This document shows positions 9,375 through 19,800 of a DNA stretch of 64,000 bases, piece by piece. The notes below the pieces were generated by a model that was not told where the DNA came from, ran no database searches, and saw only the letters and a list, made by a program, of their open reading frames with translations. How positions within the stretch are numbered: the stretch's first letter is position 1; each line of letters opens with the position of its first letter. Origin of the DNA: Boesenbergia rotunda (taxonomy: Eukaryota; Streptophyta; Magnoliopsida; Zingiberales; Zingiberaceae); contig JAGFNQ010002589.1 of the NCBI GenBank assembly GCA_024364735.1, positions 124,001 through 188,000 of the forward strand, in the 5' to 3' direction. Made by a program: the position numbers and the translations under genes.

Positions 9375-11243
9375 CACAATTCGAAAAATAGAAGTCTTAG
9401 GTACCCAAACCTTGGGACCTAAAGCATCAACTAAGCATGACTTCGGCACCCATGCCTTGACAACTTTCTTTTGGATTTTGGGTGTCCTAGATTGTCTCAT
9501 GTCAGTCCTAGACATGAGAGATACAAAAGAGGGTTCCTTAGGGCGGTAACCAATATCGGCCCTATTGTAGACCGCTCTTTGGGCATTCAAAATCATATCT
9601 AAGGTCTTAGAGCTATTTGAGAATTTCCCAAGAATATTCTTGAGCTTCTCAACTTCACTCTTCAATGATTGGTTTTCCTCCACTAACTCATTATCATGCA
9701 AATCACTGATTTCCTCAACCTTAGAGAATTTCAAGCTTACAATCTCATGTTTCAAAGATCTAATTTCATCTTCTAGTAATTCAAAAAATGATTAACGAGG
9801 TTACCAACCAACCTCGGGCGACCGGCCCGGCCACACGGAAGTTTCCCACCGGCCGCCAGGGTAAATCGGGAAGCGCTTGCAGTGGGCGGTCTAGAAGCCC
9901 AGCGTCCCAGGGTTCGCGCCCCATTTAGAGGAATCTTCTAGTAATTCAACATGCAAGTCATCAATGCTATCATCCCTAGAAGCTTTCAATTGATCAATCT
10001 CTAATTGCAATGCTTTAACTTTGTTTTTGGACTTCTTAAGCATACTAGTTAAACATGCAATTGCTCTATAACATTTTTCAAGCTCGGGAGAAGTTACCTC
10101 TTCATCATCCGAAGATGACGAAGCCGCGTTTGAGGAGCTTGAAGTTTCTTCACTGCTCTCCTCTCCAAGAGCCATGAGAGCCACTTGCCTTGTACTCTTC
10201 TCCTCCTTCTCGTCATCGGATGAACTAGAAGATGACTTATCCCAAGAAGCCTTCAAGGCTTTCTTCTTCTTCTTGGATTTCTCTTCTTTTCTCCTAGGTT
10301 TCTCCTCCTTAAGCTTCGGACATTCATTCTTGAAATGCCCTTTCCTACCACACTCAAAGCAAGATGCATTATCCTTATCAAGCTTGAATTCACTAGTGTT
10401 ACCTCTCCTCTTGAAACGTCGATCTCTTCGCATCATCCTTCGCACGAAGTTCGCCATTTCGGATGAAGAGGAGCCACTGCCATCTTCCTTCGAGGTTGAC
10501 TCGGATTCGGAGGAGGATGAAGATGATGAAAGATCCTTCTCCTTTTTCTTCTCCTTCTTCTTCTTGTTGATCCGGTCCCCTGCAACTAAGGCAATCCCCT
10601 TTTCCTTGGGGCCTTTGTTAGCCATCTCATGCAATTCCATCTCACAAAATAAATCATCTAACTTTACAATAGATAAATCCTTGGATACTTTGTAGGCATC
10701 CACCATGGATGACCACAAAGCATTCCTTGGAAATGCTTTCAAGACATACCTCACAAGGTCGCGATTCTCGACCTTTTCATCAATTGAATGAAGTCCATTA
10801 AGAACTTCCTTGAACCGGCTATGGAGCTCACTTACCAACTCATTCTCTTTCATGGAGAGGTTTTGAAGTTGATTGAGGAACAAGTCCCTCTTTGCAATCC
10901 TCGAGTCTCGGGTGCCTTCATGGAGCTCTATGAGTTTGTTCCACAAATCTTTTGCACTCGTGAAGGGACCAACCTTGATGAGTTGGTCTTTGTTCATGCC
11001 GCATTGTAGAGTGACAACCGCCTTAGCGTCGGCTTCACTTTTCTTTGTTTGTTCGACAGTCCACCGCGAAGATTCGAGTTCCTTACCTTCATCATCCTTA
11101 GGAGGGATGAATCCTTCCTTCACCGCGAACCACGTATGGATATCCATCTTCAAATAGTATTCCATTTTTGATCTCCAATATTGGAAGTCGGCGCCATCAA
11201 AGAATGGAGGTCGGGTGGTGGAGAAACCTTCTCTCAAAGCCAT
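9375..11243 (-). pseudogene. gag: Element A Gag, interrupted by a SINE-like insertion
   Basis: Nucleocapsid/capsid precursor of the Sirevirus type. Reading starts at 11243 (MALREGF.., then RPPFFDG and YWRSKMEYYL, typical of copia Gag starts). It continues through a capsid-like helical region, a Ser/Lys-rich segment, and a CCHC zinc knuckle (CFECGRKGHFKNEC), which should bind element RNA. A coiled-coil-like tail resumes after the insertion (9784 to about 9600) and leads to the UAG. The insertion 9785-9932 adds codons and a stop, so the continuous frame ends at 9891 after 450 codons. Without it gag would be about 600 codons, as element E also suggests. Loss of the tail removes the junction to pol, so this copy cannot make Gag-Pol. 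Confidence 0.9.
9785..9932. mobile_element. SINE-like short insertion in gag
   Basis: A 148-bp GC-rich insert is flanked by a 17-bp direct repeat (ATCTTCTAGTAATTCAA at 9768-9784 and 9933-9949). A long TSD of this sort is typical of LINE-mobilised SINEs. A B-box-like GGTTCGCGCCC lies at 9911-9921, and the reverse strand reads GCGCGAACCC. One end is T/A-rich (AAAAATGATT on +). No clear A box at the expected spacing is present in the strand that would end in a T tract, so it may be 5'-truncated. Family not recognised. Confidence 0.65.
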
Positions 11244-11281
11244 CTTGTTGAAAACTCTCGGTTGTTAAGCCGTGTATAGAG

Positions 11282-11299
11282 CCCCTTGCTCTGATACCA
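11282..11299 (-). promoter_or_regulatory. Primer-binding site of element A (tRNA-iMet)
   Basis: On the - strand TGGTATCAGAGCAAGGGG follows two bases after the 5' LTR end. The TGGTATCAGAGC core is complementary to the 3' end of plant initiator Met-tRNA, the usual minus-strand primer of copia elements. It fixes element orientation as right to left. Confidence 0.93.
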
Positions 11300-11640
11300 C
11301 TTGTTGGGAACGAGATGGCTATAGAGGGGGGGGTGAATATAGACAATCGCTTGCCCCTTGAAAACTTATCACGATTTCTGCAACTCAAATATCAGTAGCA
11401 CAGTGGAAAGAGTGGAAAATAGAGTATGCAGAAAAACTAGACGAGAGCGAAACAAACACAACTAGCAAGATCGCTAACAAGGAGGGTTTACAAGGTTCGG
11501 GGATAACTTGCCCCTACTCCTTGGCGTGCCCTTGAGGTGGGCGATCCCTTGATCGTCGGCAGATCAAGCCCCGGTCAACACCGGATATGAAGCAACCTCC
11601 TTCTCGGTGGAGAAACCTCTCCACAGCGTGTTTCACACAA

Positions 11641-11650
11641 TGATATATAA
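11641..11650 (-). promoter_or_regulatory. TATA box of the element A 5' LTR
   Basis: The - strand reads TTATATATCA, the clearest TATA element in the LTR, downstream of the palindrome cluster. The left LTR has the same at about 1398-1406. Confidence 0.6.
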
Positions 11651-12321
11651 TGAGCACAATGAAACAACAACAAGAAGGATCTTACTCAAACTCTTAGCAA
11701 GGACAAAACACAGCAAGCTTCCCTGAGCTCCACCCAGTGGCGATCTCACGCAGACCCCTGTCTGCTTCGTGTCTTCCCACTGTCGGACTCCAAGCTTCTT
11801 GTTTTCTCCTTCAAGCGCTCAAGTATGATGATTGCTCCTCTATAGCTTGCTTAGAATGGTTGAAGAACTCAAGAACAGCAAGCTTGTAGCAGCAGAACGC
11901 AAGAACACAAAGAAGTTTTTCAAACTGAATCGCTTGCTCGAAAGCTCTACAGCCTCGTCTTCTCGCGCTTCCTTTTGTTTCTCCGCCAAGCGACAAGTGA
12001 CCACATCTCTGTAGCTCCCAGCTACTCATCTGCCAACGCCAGCCTCTACTGAGCTATCTCTGGACTCACTGAGCTCCTCAGCCAAGCTCCAGTCTCAGCC
12101 CCAGTCTTCGGCTCGCCGTTGCAACCTGAGATGTGAAAAGGGACAAACCTGCTCCAAGGAAAGCACGCTTTGACTTCTCCTTGAGTGTTTGAATCCTCCC
12201 CTGTCACCTGAAACTCAATCAGAGCATTAGAGCAGAAGATCACGCAGCATATCACATACATCAGCAAATCCGATACGATCAGACGCTCTGACCGCGTCTG
12301 ACAGTGAAATTTGAATTAAAG

Positions 12322-12825
12322 TGATCGGTCACCGGACCGATCCAGGGTGTGTGGATCGATCACCAGATCGATCCACTGCTTTGCTGGGATTCCCAGCTCT
12401 CGCAGCTATACACGCCTGATCGGTCACCAGACCGATCAGGGTGAAGCCTGATCGGTCACCAGACCGATCAGATTGGATCCTGATCGGTCACCCAGATCGA
12501 TCAGGGCAGATGAACAGTAATTTTTTAATCAAATCCAAGATCCCTGATCGGTCACCAGACCGATCCAAGACTTTGATCAGCAAGGGAACTCACTCACCGT
12601 TTGCTCCCTGATCGGTCACCAGACCGATCAGGAGCAAGACAGCAAGGAAGCAGCCTGCTCCCTGATCGGTCACCGGTCCGATCAGGAGCCACACAGTAGA
12701 TTCCCAATCTCACTGTGCGCTCCCTGATCGGTCACCAGTCCGATCAGACATAGCTGGATCGGTCACCAGACCGATCCACTAAGGAGCAGCGTGCCAATGT
12801 CCCTGATCGGTCACCAGACCGATCC
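12322..12825. repeat. Repeated palindromes in the U3 of the A 5' LTR
   Basis: Eleven inverted repeats have arms GATCGGTC and GACCGATC and mostly an ACCA loop. Flanking bases often extend the stem (TGATC..GATCA in some, GGATC..GATCC in others). Copies here are closer to consensus than in the left LTR. Confidence 0.92.
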
Positions 12826-12836
12826 AGTGACTCAAC

Positions 12837-13449
12837 CCTAGCCCTCCAAGCTAGGAATTCATCCACCTTAGCCCTCCAAGCTAAGGATTTTTCCATCTAA
12901 CTCTCCAAGTTGGGAATTTGCACCTAACCCTCCAAGTTAGGACTTTTCACCTAGCCCTCCAAGCTAGGACTTTTCACCTAGCCCTCCAAGCTAGGACTTT
13001 TCACCCAACTCTTCCGAGTTAGAACATCATCCAACCTAGCCCTCCAAGCTAGGCACCTGACCCTCCAGGCCAGGACTTTTTCACCTAATCCTCCAGGATG
13101 GGAATTTGCACCTAACCCTCCAAGTTAGGACTTTTCACCTAGCCCTCCAAGCTAGGACTTTTCACCCAACCCTTCCAAATTAGGACTTTTCCAACACCTA
13201 ACCTCCCAGGTTAGGATTTTCCACACCTAACCCTCCAGGTCAGGATTTTCCAACACCTAGCCCTCCAGGCTAGGATTTTCCACACCTAACCCTCCAGGTT
13301 AGGATTTTCATATCATGCCTAATCCTCGATCAGGACTTAATCATAATCATCATAATCATCACACCTAACCTCTCAGGTTAGGATTTTCCAAATCATGCCT
13401 AATCCTCGACCAGGACTTAATCATAATCCACCTAACCTCCCAGATTAGG
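12837..13449. repeat. Hairpin-unit array in the A 5' LTR
   Basis: About twenty short inverted repeats with pyrimidine-rich loops (CCTCCA, TCCC) sit between linkers such as ACTTTTCAC and ATTTTCCA. Paired arm changes (CCTAGC/GCTAGG, CTTAGC/GCTAAG, CCTAACC/GGTTAGG) keep the pairing in most units. A few units have one mismatch (CCTGAC/GCCAGG). Confidence 0.92.
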
Positions 13450-13530
13450 ATTTTCCATATCATAATCATCCTCCTAAACTAAAATCGTTGTCAACACCAA
13501 AACAACAATCAGGGCCAGACTGCATCAACA

Positions 13531-15027
13531 GTGGATGCTCTTAATAAGAATGGTACTTGGGAATTAGTAGATCCTCCAAAGGGGAAGAACTTGGTTCGCT
13601 CTAAATGGGTCTATGCTATCAAGTATAACTCAGAGGGTGAAGTGGTCAGATATAAAGCCAGACTCGTTGCCAAGGGATTCACTCAAACATATGAGGTGGA
13701 TTACTTGGAGACCTTCGCTCCGGTTGCAAAACTCAAATCAGTCAGAGTGATTCTTTCTCTTGCTTCTCAGTATGATTGACCACTATTTCAACTAGATGTG
13801 AAAAATGCCTTTTTGAATGACAACCTTTATGAAGAGGTCTACATGTCACCACCTCCTGGAATCGAAACAAAAGGGAAGGTTTGCAGGTTGATAAAAGCTT
13901 TGTATGGACTTAAACAATCGCCCAGAGCATGGTTTGATAGGTTCTGCAAAGCCATGATATTGTTTGGCTTTAAACAATGGAATGCTGATCATACACTGTT
14001 TGTGAAAAGGAAAGAGGACAGAATTATCATTCTTTTGGTTTACGTTGATGATATGATAATTACGGGAGATGATGAGATTGAAATCCAGACTTTTAAGTCC
14101 AAGTTAATATCAGAGTTTGAAATTAAAGACCTTGGACTATTGAGGCACTTCCTTGGTATTGAAGTTGCTCGATCTCATGAGGGAATTTATATATGTCAGA
14201 GAAAGTATGTGTTGTATTTGCTCAAGGAGACAGGGAAGTTGGGTTGTCGGCCAGCATCGACACCTATATAAGTAAGTCATGATCTTACTAGTTCTAATGG
14301 GGAAGATCTTACCAATCTGGTAAAGGGAACGTATCAAAGGTTGGTTGGAAAGTTACTCTATTTGTCTATGACTAGGCCTGACATTACCTACGTTGTTAGT
14401 GTAGTGAGCCAGTACATGCATGCTCCTAAAACTATCCACATGAAGGTTGTTGACAGGATTTTAAGATATTTAAAGTCATGTCCGGGTAAAGGCTTGCTGT
14501 TTAAAGGAGGTGGTAATCTGAAAGTGGAATGTTATTCTGATGCTGATTGGGCTGGTTCTAGAGATGATAGAAGATCTACGTCTGGCTATTGTACCTTTTT
14601 AGGAGGAAATTTGGTAACTTGGAGAAGTAAGAAACAAAATGTTTGTGCCCGGTCCAGTGCGGAAGTAGAATATCGGGCCATGACACATGATCTTGCAGAA
14701 ATGTTGTGGTTGAGCTTCTTGTTGGAAGACATGAGATTAAAGGCTGAATTACCTCTCAGGCTATATTGCGACAACAAAGCTGCAATCAATATTGCAAATA
14801 ATCCAGTTCAACTTGATCGAACCAAACACATCGAGATTGATCGACACTTTATTCGAGAGAGACTTGATTCTGGAGAGCTATGTTTGCCTTATGTCAAATC
14901 CGAGGACCAACTTGCTGATATGTTTACAAAAGCTACATCCCAAGCTGTGTTTAATTCTGCCCTTAGCAAGTTAAACATGTTTGATATATATGTTAAATTT
15001 GAGGGGGAGTGTTGTGAGGGTAGTTAG
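13531..15027 (+). pseudogene. Element H polyprotein, 3' part: reverse transcriptase and RNase H
   Basis: This continues the H frame broken at 1056. RT motifs are KWVYAIKY, ARLVAKGFTQ, QLDVKNAFLN, YGLKQSPRAW and YVDDMI. RNase H motifs are YSDADWAG, RSSAEVEYRA and LYCDNKAA, followed by HIEIDRHFIRE. It ends FEGECCEGS beside a GGGGGAG polypurine tract at 15002-15008. The frame is continuous except for TGA at 13777-13779, where family members have Trp, and TAA at 14269-14271. The first 5 bases are the right TSD of element A. It is inactive, but decay is modest. Confidence 0.9.
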
Positions 15028-15118
15028 GTCTTTTTCTATTTTTGTGTCATGAGGGTTTGACAGGTTATATAAGTCTTGTACGGGGTCTTGGTTTAATATG
15101 ATTGAAAATTTTACAACA
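15010..15118 (+). repeat. Candidate short 3' LTR of element H
   Basis: TGTTGTGAGG starts directly after the polypurine tract, as expected for an LTR. A TATATAAG lies near 15067. The first CAACA that pairs with TGTTG ends at 15118. The 5' LTR is outside the window, so the right end is a guess. Confidence 0.4.
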
Positions 15119-16889
15119 AGAACAACTTAACAGTATCAAAATCTGATGAATTATCTCATATTGGCTGGATGTTGTGGTCTAACCACTACAATCTTATAAA
15201 TACATATAGATAGTTCTAGAATGACATTAGTTATTGCTTAATTAATTTGATCATCATTTACTAGGTCCTTGAAACCATTCAATGCATGCATATGCTTTAA
15301 TTCTCAGCATGCATATTCATTAATTCTCAAAATTAATTTTTAACAGAATTAAGGTGTTGAGCCGTGTAGGAGTGGAAATTGGACCAGAATGAACCCAATC
15401 TGATTACGAGTTGGGGCAGGAGGGTAGCTTGACTTGTAGGTAAGGCACGACCCACGTGTTGGGTCGGCTCAATTCAGTTTTGGGCAAATTAAATGGCTAG
15501 AATCTTGGTGTATTTGGGTTAACTTTTACTTAAAATTACCAAATTAACTTTGAAAAATTCGTAAAATTTTCCTATAAATATTCTCAATCCCACCCCTCAT
15601 CCTTTATACAAACAACTCTGATTTTCATACACTCAACTCATCATACTCTCAAGTCACTCTCGAATCTCTCATTTGCTAAACTTACATTCACTCTAATATT
15701 CTCACTAATCTCTATAACTTTATTATTTTATTATTTATTTTATAATAATCTCTCTCCTTAATCTTTATAATTCCATACGGTGGTGATGACAACATTGTAA
15801 GCATATCACCACTCTGACAATGCATTTCTTTGCACTGATGTAAGCTTTAATTTGAAATTTTTATTAATGCATTTTTTTATTAAACAATTACTTTTTGTCA
15901 TTAAATAATTATTAATACTTTAAAAATATTTAATAGGATATAATATAATGGAGAGTTGTGGTCGTGGTTCTAATGGCCATAGACCTCATGGTTTTAGTGT
16001 TGGATCCTCTTGGGTCCACGTGTATGGATCTTGACCTATTTCGTATTTGTGCCTTTAGAATATCCAGGTCTTAGATTAACCCATATCCTTGAATGAAATA
16101 TGATAAATGAATTCAAGAAGGAAATTGTGGTATTGAACAAGTATATGAAAAAAAAAATCTATTGCTTTTCAAATGATGAATTAAAATCTATCATGTGAAA
16201 CAATCAAGAAAGATTATCTCCTTAAAATTCATGCACTGGGAAACTTGCTTAAAACATGAACAGTATATGATACATTAAGAAAAAAAATCATAGGAAAAAT
16301 ATTATGTTAAATATTATTTGATCATGTAGTTATAAATTTATTATATCTATTACTCTTAAATGTTTATGTAAATAAAATTTTTATTTATATATGCTTATAC
16401 TCTGAATTATATAAAGTCTCAAAATCATGTCAACATGATAAGGTATTATACCAAAACTGTACCATTTTAGTTGGCCACTGAAACTCTGGCATGACACTTG
16501 AGATTTTAAACCTTATCTTGATCTTGTGGATACACTTGGACGCTTCAACACATATCTCAAGATAGATTGACTTCTTACTTTTGAGCTTATTCTCTCCCAA
16601 ACTTAATGAGGAGAGGATAGAAAGTATTGAAAGAGGATAAAAAGTATTGAGTAATTAATATTAGTAGAATAAATTAGAGGTTGAAACTACTACTACTAAA
16701 TACACATGCCATATACAAAATTTATTTCTCACAATTAGTTATCTAATTTTTAAAACAATGATATCTTTGTCTCAAATGTTTATGATTAACTGTATAAATC
16801 TTATCCAGTGATTTAGTTCTATGTTATAATATACCACTATGATGTTTGACTAAATTAATTTAGCACATTGACACTAATTGTTTCCTCAG
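15119..16889. other. AT-rich spacer with a possible decayed hAT-type transposon start
   Basis: No intact gene is seen. From about 15366 a TAGGAGTGGAAATTGGACC-like end, a CACGTG-containing GC-rich stretch, a TATAAATA at about 15574 and a short Gly/Ser-rich frame beginning at 15950 (MESCGRGSNG) resemble the 5' part of plant hAT transposons. The frame stops soon after, and no right end was found. Sequence from 16100 to 16880 is plain AT-rich DNA, presumably 5' flank or upstream intron of the kinase gene. Confidence 0.3.
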
Positions 16890-19800
16890 GACAATCAGGG
16901 AAGGAAACAAATAGAAAGCATGGGGTCAAAGATGCCTTCTATCGAATCTTCAAATCTAGAAAAAGTCTCAAATATCAAATAAGCGATGCATCTGAACAGG
17001 CTGCAGTCACACAGGAAGGACAACTCCGGATCTTCAGGTTCAACAAATTGTGGGCGGCCACAAATCACTTTGCAGAAGAGAACATTATTGGGAGAGGAGA
17101 ATTCACCGTTGTGTACAGAGGCATAGTGGATAATATTCCTGTCGCCATTAAGAAATGGGAATCTTATGCCGACGGTTTACAGGAGTGGGAGGTGATTACC
17201 TATGCAATTCTGACTATTATAGTTTGCTCACTATTTTTCTTTAGGGAAATGATTTGAAGAGTGAATTTGAGAGAGTGAAAATTATAGTGAATGACGTACA
17301 GTTAATGTGTACATGTTCGAACGTCGATCGGACACCACCGGCGGCCTCTGATTGCCGTCCTGAATCAAACTATACTTTGGGAGGACGGTGAACTGGTCAG
17401 GATCGCCGGCAACGGTGAACCCATCGAAATCGACGGTCAATGATGTGAGATCGCAATTGTGGCGATCCCTGACGGGTTCACCGTGCCCCCCAGGGTATAG
17501 TTTGGTTAGGGGCGACGACCGAAGGCCGCCGGTAGTGTCCGATCGATGATCGGACGTCGGACGTGCCGTCGATTGACGGTCAAAATTTTCACTGAGGTAT
17601 TCACTTTCACTGTGCGTATCATTACTCTTTTCTTTATGGCTATTGTGATTTTGCATCGTACAGTCCAGTGCTGAGGGTTTACCAGAAGTTTGTATGCAAT
17701 CTCAGCATGATAATAATTATCACATTTTTGCCTAATGACTTTTCTGCATTTGTTACTTATAACTGATCCTTGATGGATTAAGAGGAGCCTGGTTGATGTA
17801 TCATATGCTCTAAGGAAAATCAATAGAAAAATTGTCCTTGTTCTTTTATTAAATTAGAATTATGGTCATTCATATTATTACAATTGTTTGATGTGTGCTT
17901 AAGAAATAGTGAGACTAAATATCGGACTGTTGTCTTTCTTCTTTTGCACAGAATGAGATGAATGTTCTATGCAAGATGAGACATCCTAATCTTATTGAGC
18001 TCTTGGGCTTTTGTAATGAAGAAGATGAGATTATGCTTGTCTATGAGTTTATGAATAATGGAGACTTGGATCAATTTCTTAATGGACGTGAGTATTATTT
18101 CAAATCTAGTGCTCTTTTGTTTGCGATTACTGCATAAGACTAAATTATTAAGATGCAACTTGCTATATATTGCTATGATCTGTTGCCAGTATCTAGTTAT
18201 TTAGACAAGTAGTTAATGGTAGTGCCTACGACTCTTGGTTTGAGTTTTTGCGCCTTTTCAAGAGGATCTATTTGGTAAGACATGTCTCCTATTAGAATTT
18301 TTCCTTAAACCCTTTCCCAGGACTGAATTATGAAAGAGTTTCTTGGGATGGATTAGAGAAGTTGGATTTTCCAAAGGATAGGCTGATTTTTGAAGGGACA
18401 AAAAACTTGGATACTCCAAAGAATAGGTTTTGTCAGGCTTTGATTCACAAAATGGGGTTCAAATTATAGGGGTGTAAACGAGCTAAGCCGCTCGCAAGCT
18501 ATTCGAGTCTCGGTTCAAAAAATAGTTCGTTCGAGTTCATTCGATTAAGTTAATGAGCCGAGCTCAAGCTCGATTTTGAGCTCGAAAACATTATCGAGCC
18601 AAGCTTGAGCTTAACAGTTTTCGGTTCGTGAGCTCACGAGCATGTTTGTTTGGATACTCACGAACGAGTTCGTTAAGAGACTCGTGAACATGTTCGTTAA
18701 AAGGCTCGTTTATCTTATTATATATACATATATAATTAAATATCACATAAATAATAAATTATTAATTAATATAATTATTTATTTTAAACGAGCTCGAATT
18801 AAGCTCGTTTAATTTTTAAACGAGCTTTTTTCGAGCCGAACTCGAGCTATTTAATTTTATTACGAGCTGAACTCGAGCTTAAGAACTAAAGTTCAAATCG
18901 AACTTGAGCCCGAGCTTAAGCCTAAAAATAACGAACCGAGCCCGAACTTGAGTCTCTTACTATTCGAGTCAGCTCGGTTCAATTACACCCCTAGTTCAAA
19001 ACTTGTACTGGGACTGGTCATGGTAATGTTTGGCCAATATATAAAATAGGATCAATGAGTTGTATTTACTTTTCCGTGCTCAATCAAATTTATTTTTCTG
19101 ACTTACATGAGACCAAGTCCCTATGTGAAAAAAATTTAATTCCATTTTATAAATGAATATATAAGAATCATACTCCAATTCATAGATATAGTTTCGTGTA
19201 AAAATGACAAAAATTCATTTTTCAAGGTTTGGATCATAGGGAGTAGGGATGTACAGATTATATAATAGAATTTGTTTGTCATATAATTCTCATGTCTTCT
19301 CAACACAAATTTAATAAACATTTGATCATATTTTCAAATCCTTAACTTTTGTAAGGTATAGTATTCTAATTTCCACTTGTTATGATTAGAAATTCAAGTT
19401 CATATGATTGATTAGAACTTCAATTTCATATGATTTTGTTATTCCAATTTCCAAATGTGTTGCAAAAGGGTTCGGGATTATACTTATTTTACTCTTTTCA
19501 TTTGTACATGATTGCACTTTTGAAAACTCAACTAAGGAGGTTGCATCACATCTCTTTATGCAATTGATAGACTTTTTAAGCACATTTTGTGCTGCTCATG
19601 TTAGTAGCTTATCTTAGAAAACCAACCTTCATATTAGGCTATTCAGCTTTGGGGAGTTTAATAGGACGTGTGGATAATTTTTTTTTTTTTTGATGAAGAA
19701 TCTCCAAGTAAACTTAATAAAATAGGTGGATACAATATTTTGGTAATACTAATTGACAAAAAGAAGGATAATATTATAATGTTGTTATGTTTGGTGATGT

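Larger units (their letters stand above)
1057..13530 (-). mobile_element. Element A: complete Sirevirus-like Ty1/copia retrotransposon
   Basis: A full-length LTR retrotransposon read right to left: 5' LTR 11302-13530, PBS 11282-11299, gag 11243 to about 9375, UAG 9374-9372, pol to 6243, ORF3 about 5114-3872, polypurine tracts 3470-3269, and 3' LTR 1057-3268. LTRs begin TGTTG and end CAACA and are flanked by GTGGA. Sirevirus hallmarks known from the family are visible: long LTRs, repeated palindromes upstream of the promoter, multiple polypurine tracts, a Ser-rich gag with a zinc knuckle, and an extra ORF after pol. The two LTRs differ by a few dozen substitutions plus one lost palindrome, judged by eye, so insertion is fairly recent. 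pol is intact, but gag is broken by a SINE-like insertion. Confidence 0.93.
11302..13530 (-). repeat. Element A 5' LTR (right copy)
   Basis: This begins TGTTGGGAAC next to the PBS and ends CATCAACA before the TSD GTGGA at 13531-13535. Read right to left, the hairpin array (13449-12837) comes first, then eleven palindromes (12825-12322), then the TATA box near 11641-11650, then about 340 bases of R/U5. This is the promoter-bearing LTR of the element. Confidence 0.93.

Noticed and set aside
10174..10695. 173-codon + strand frame
   Set aside because: Shadow of the low-complexity Ser/Lys-rich part of A gag, with no domain.
12322..13449. Regularly spaced repeats that look at first like a CRISPR array
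   Set aside because: Units are palindromes and hairpins of variable spacing inside a plant LTR, duplicated in both LTRs. No cas genes, and the spacers are linkers of related sequence.
12837..13449. CCTAACCC-like words suggesting telomeric repeat
   Set aside because: The words occur within hairpin units alternating with CCTAGC units and do not form tandem CCCTAAA runs.
18469..18992. Assigning the GGGGTGTAA element to a named superfamily
   Set aside because: The ends resemble common plant MITEs, but I found no convincing target-site duplication to decide the superfamily.
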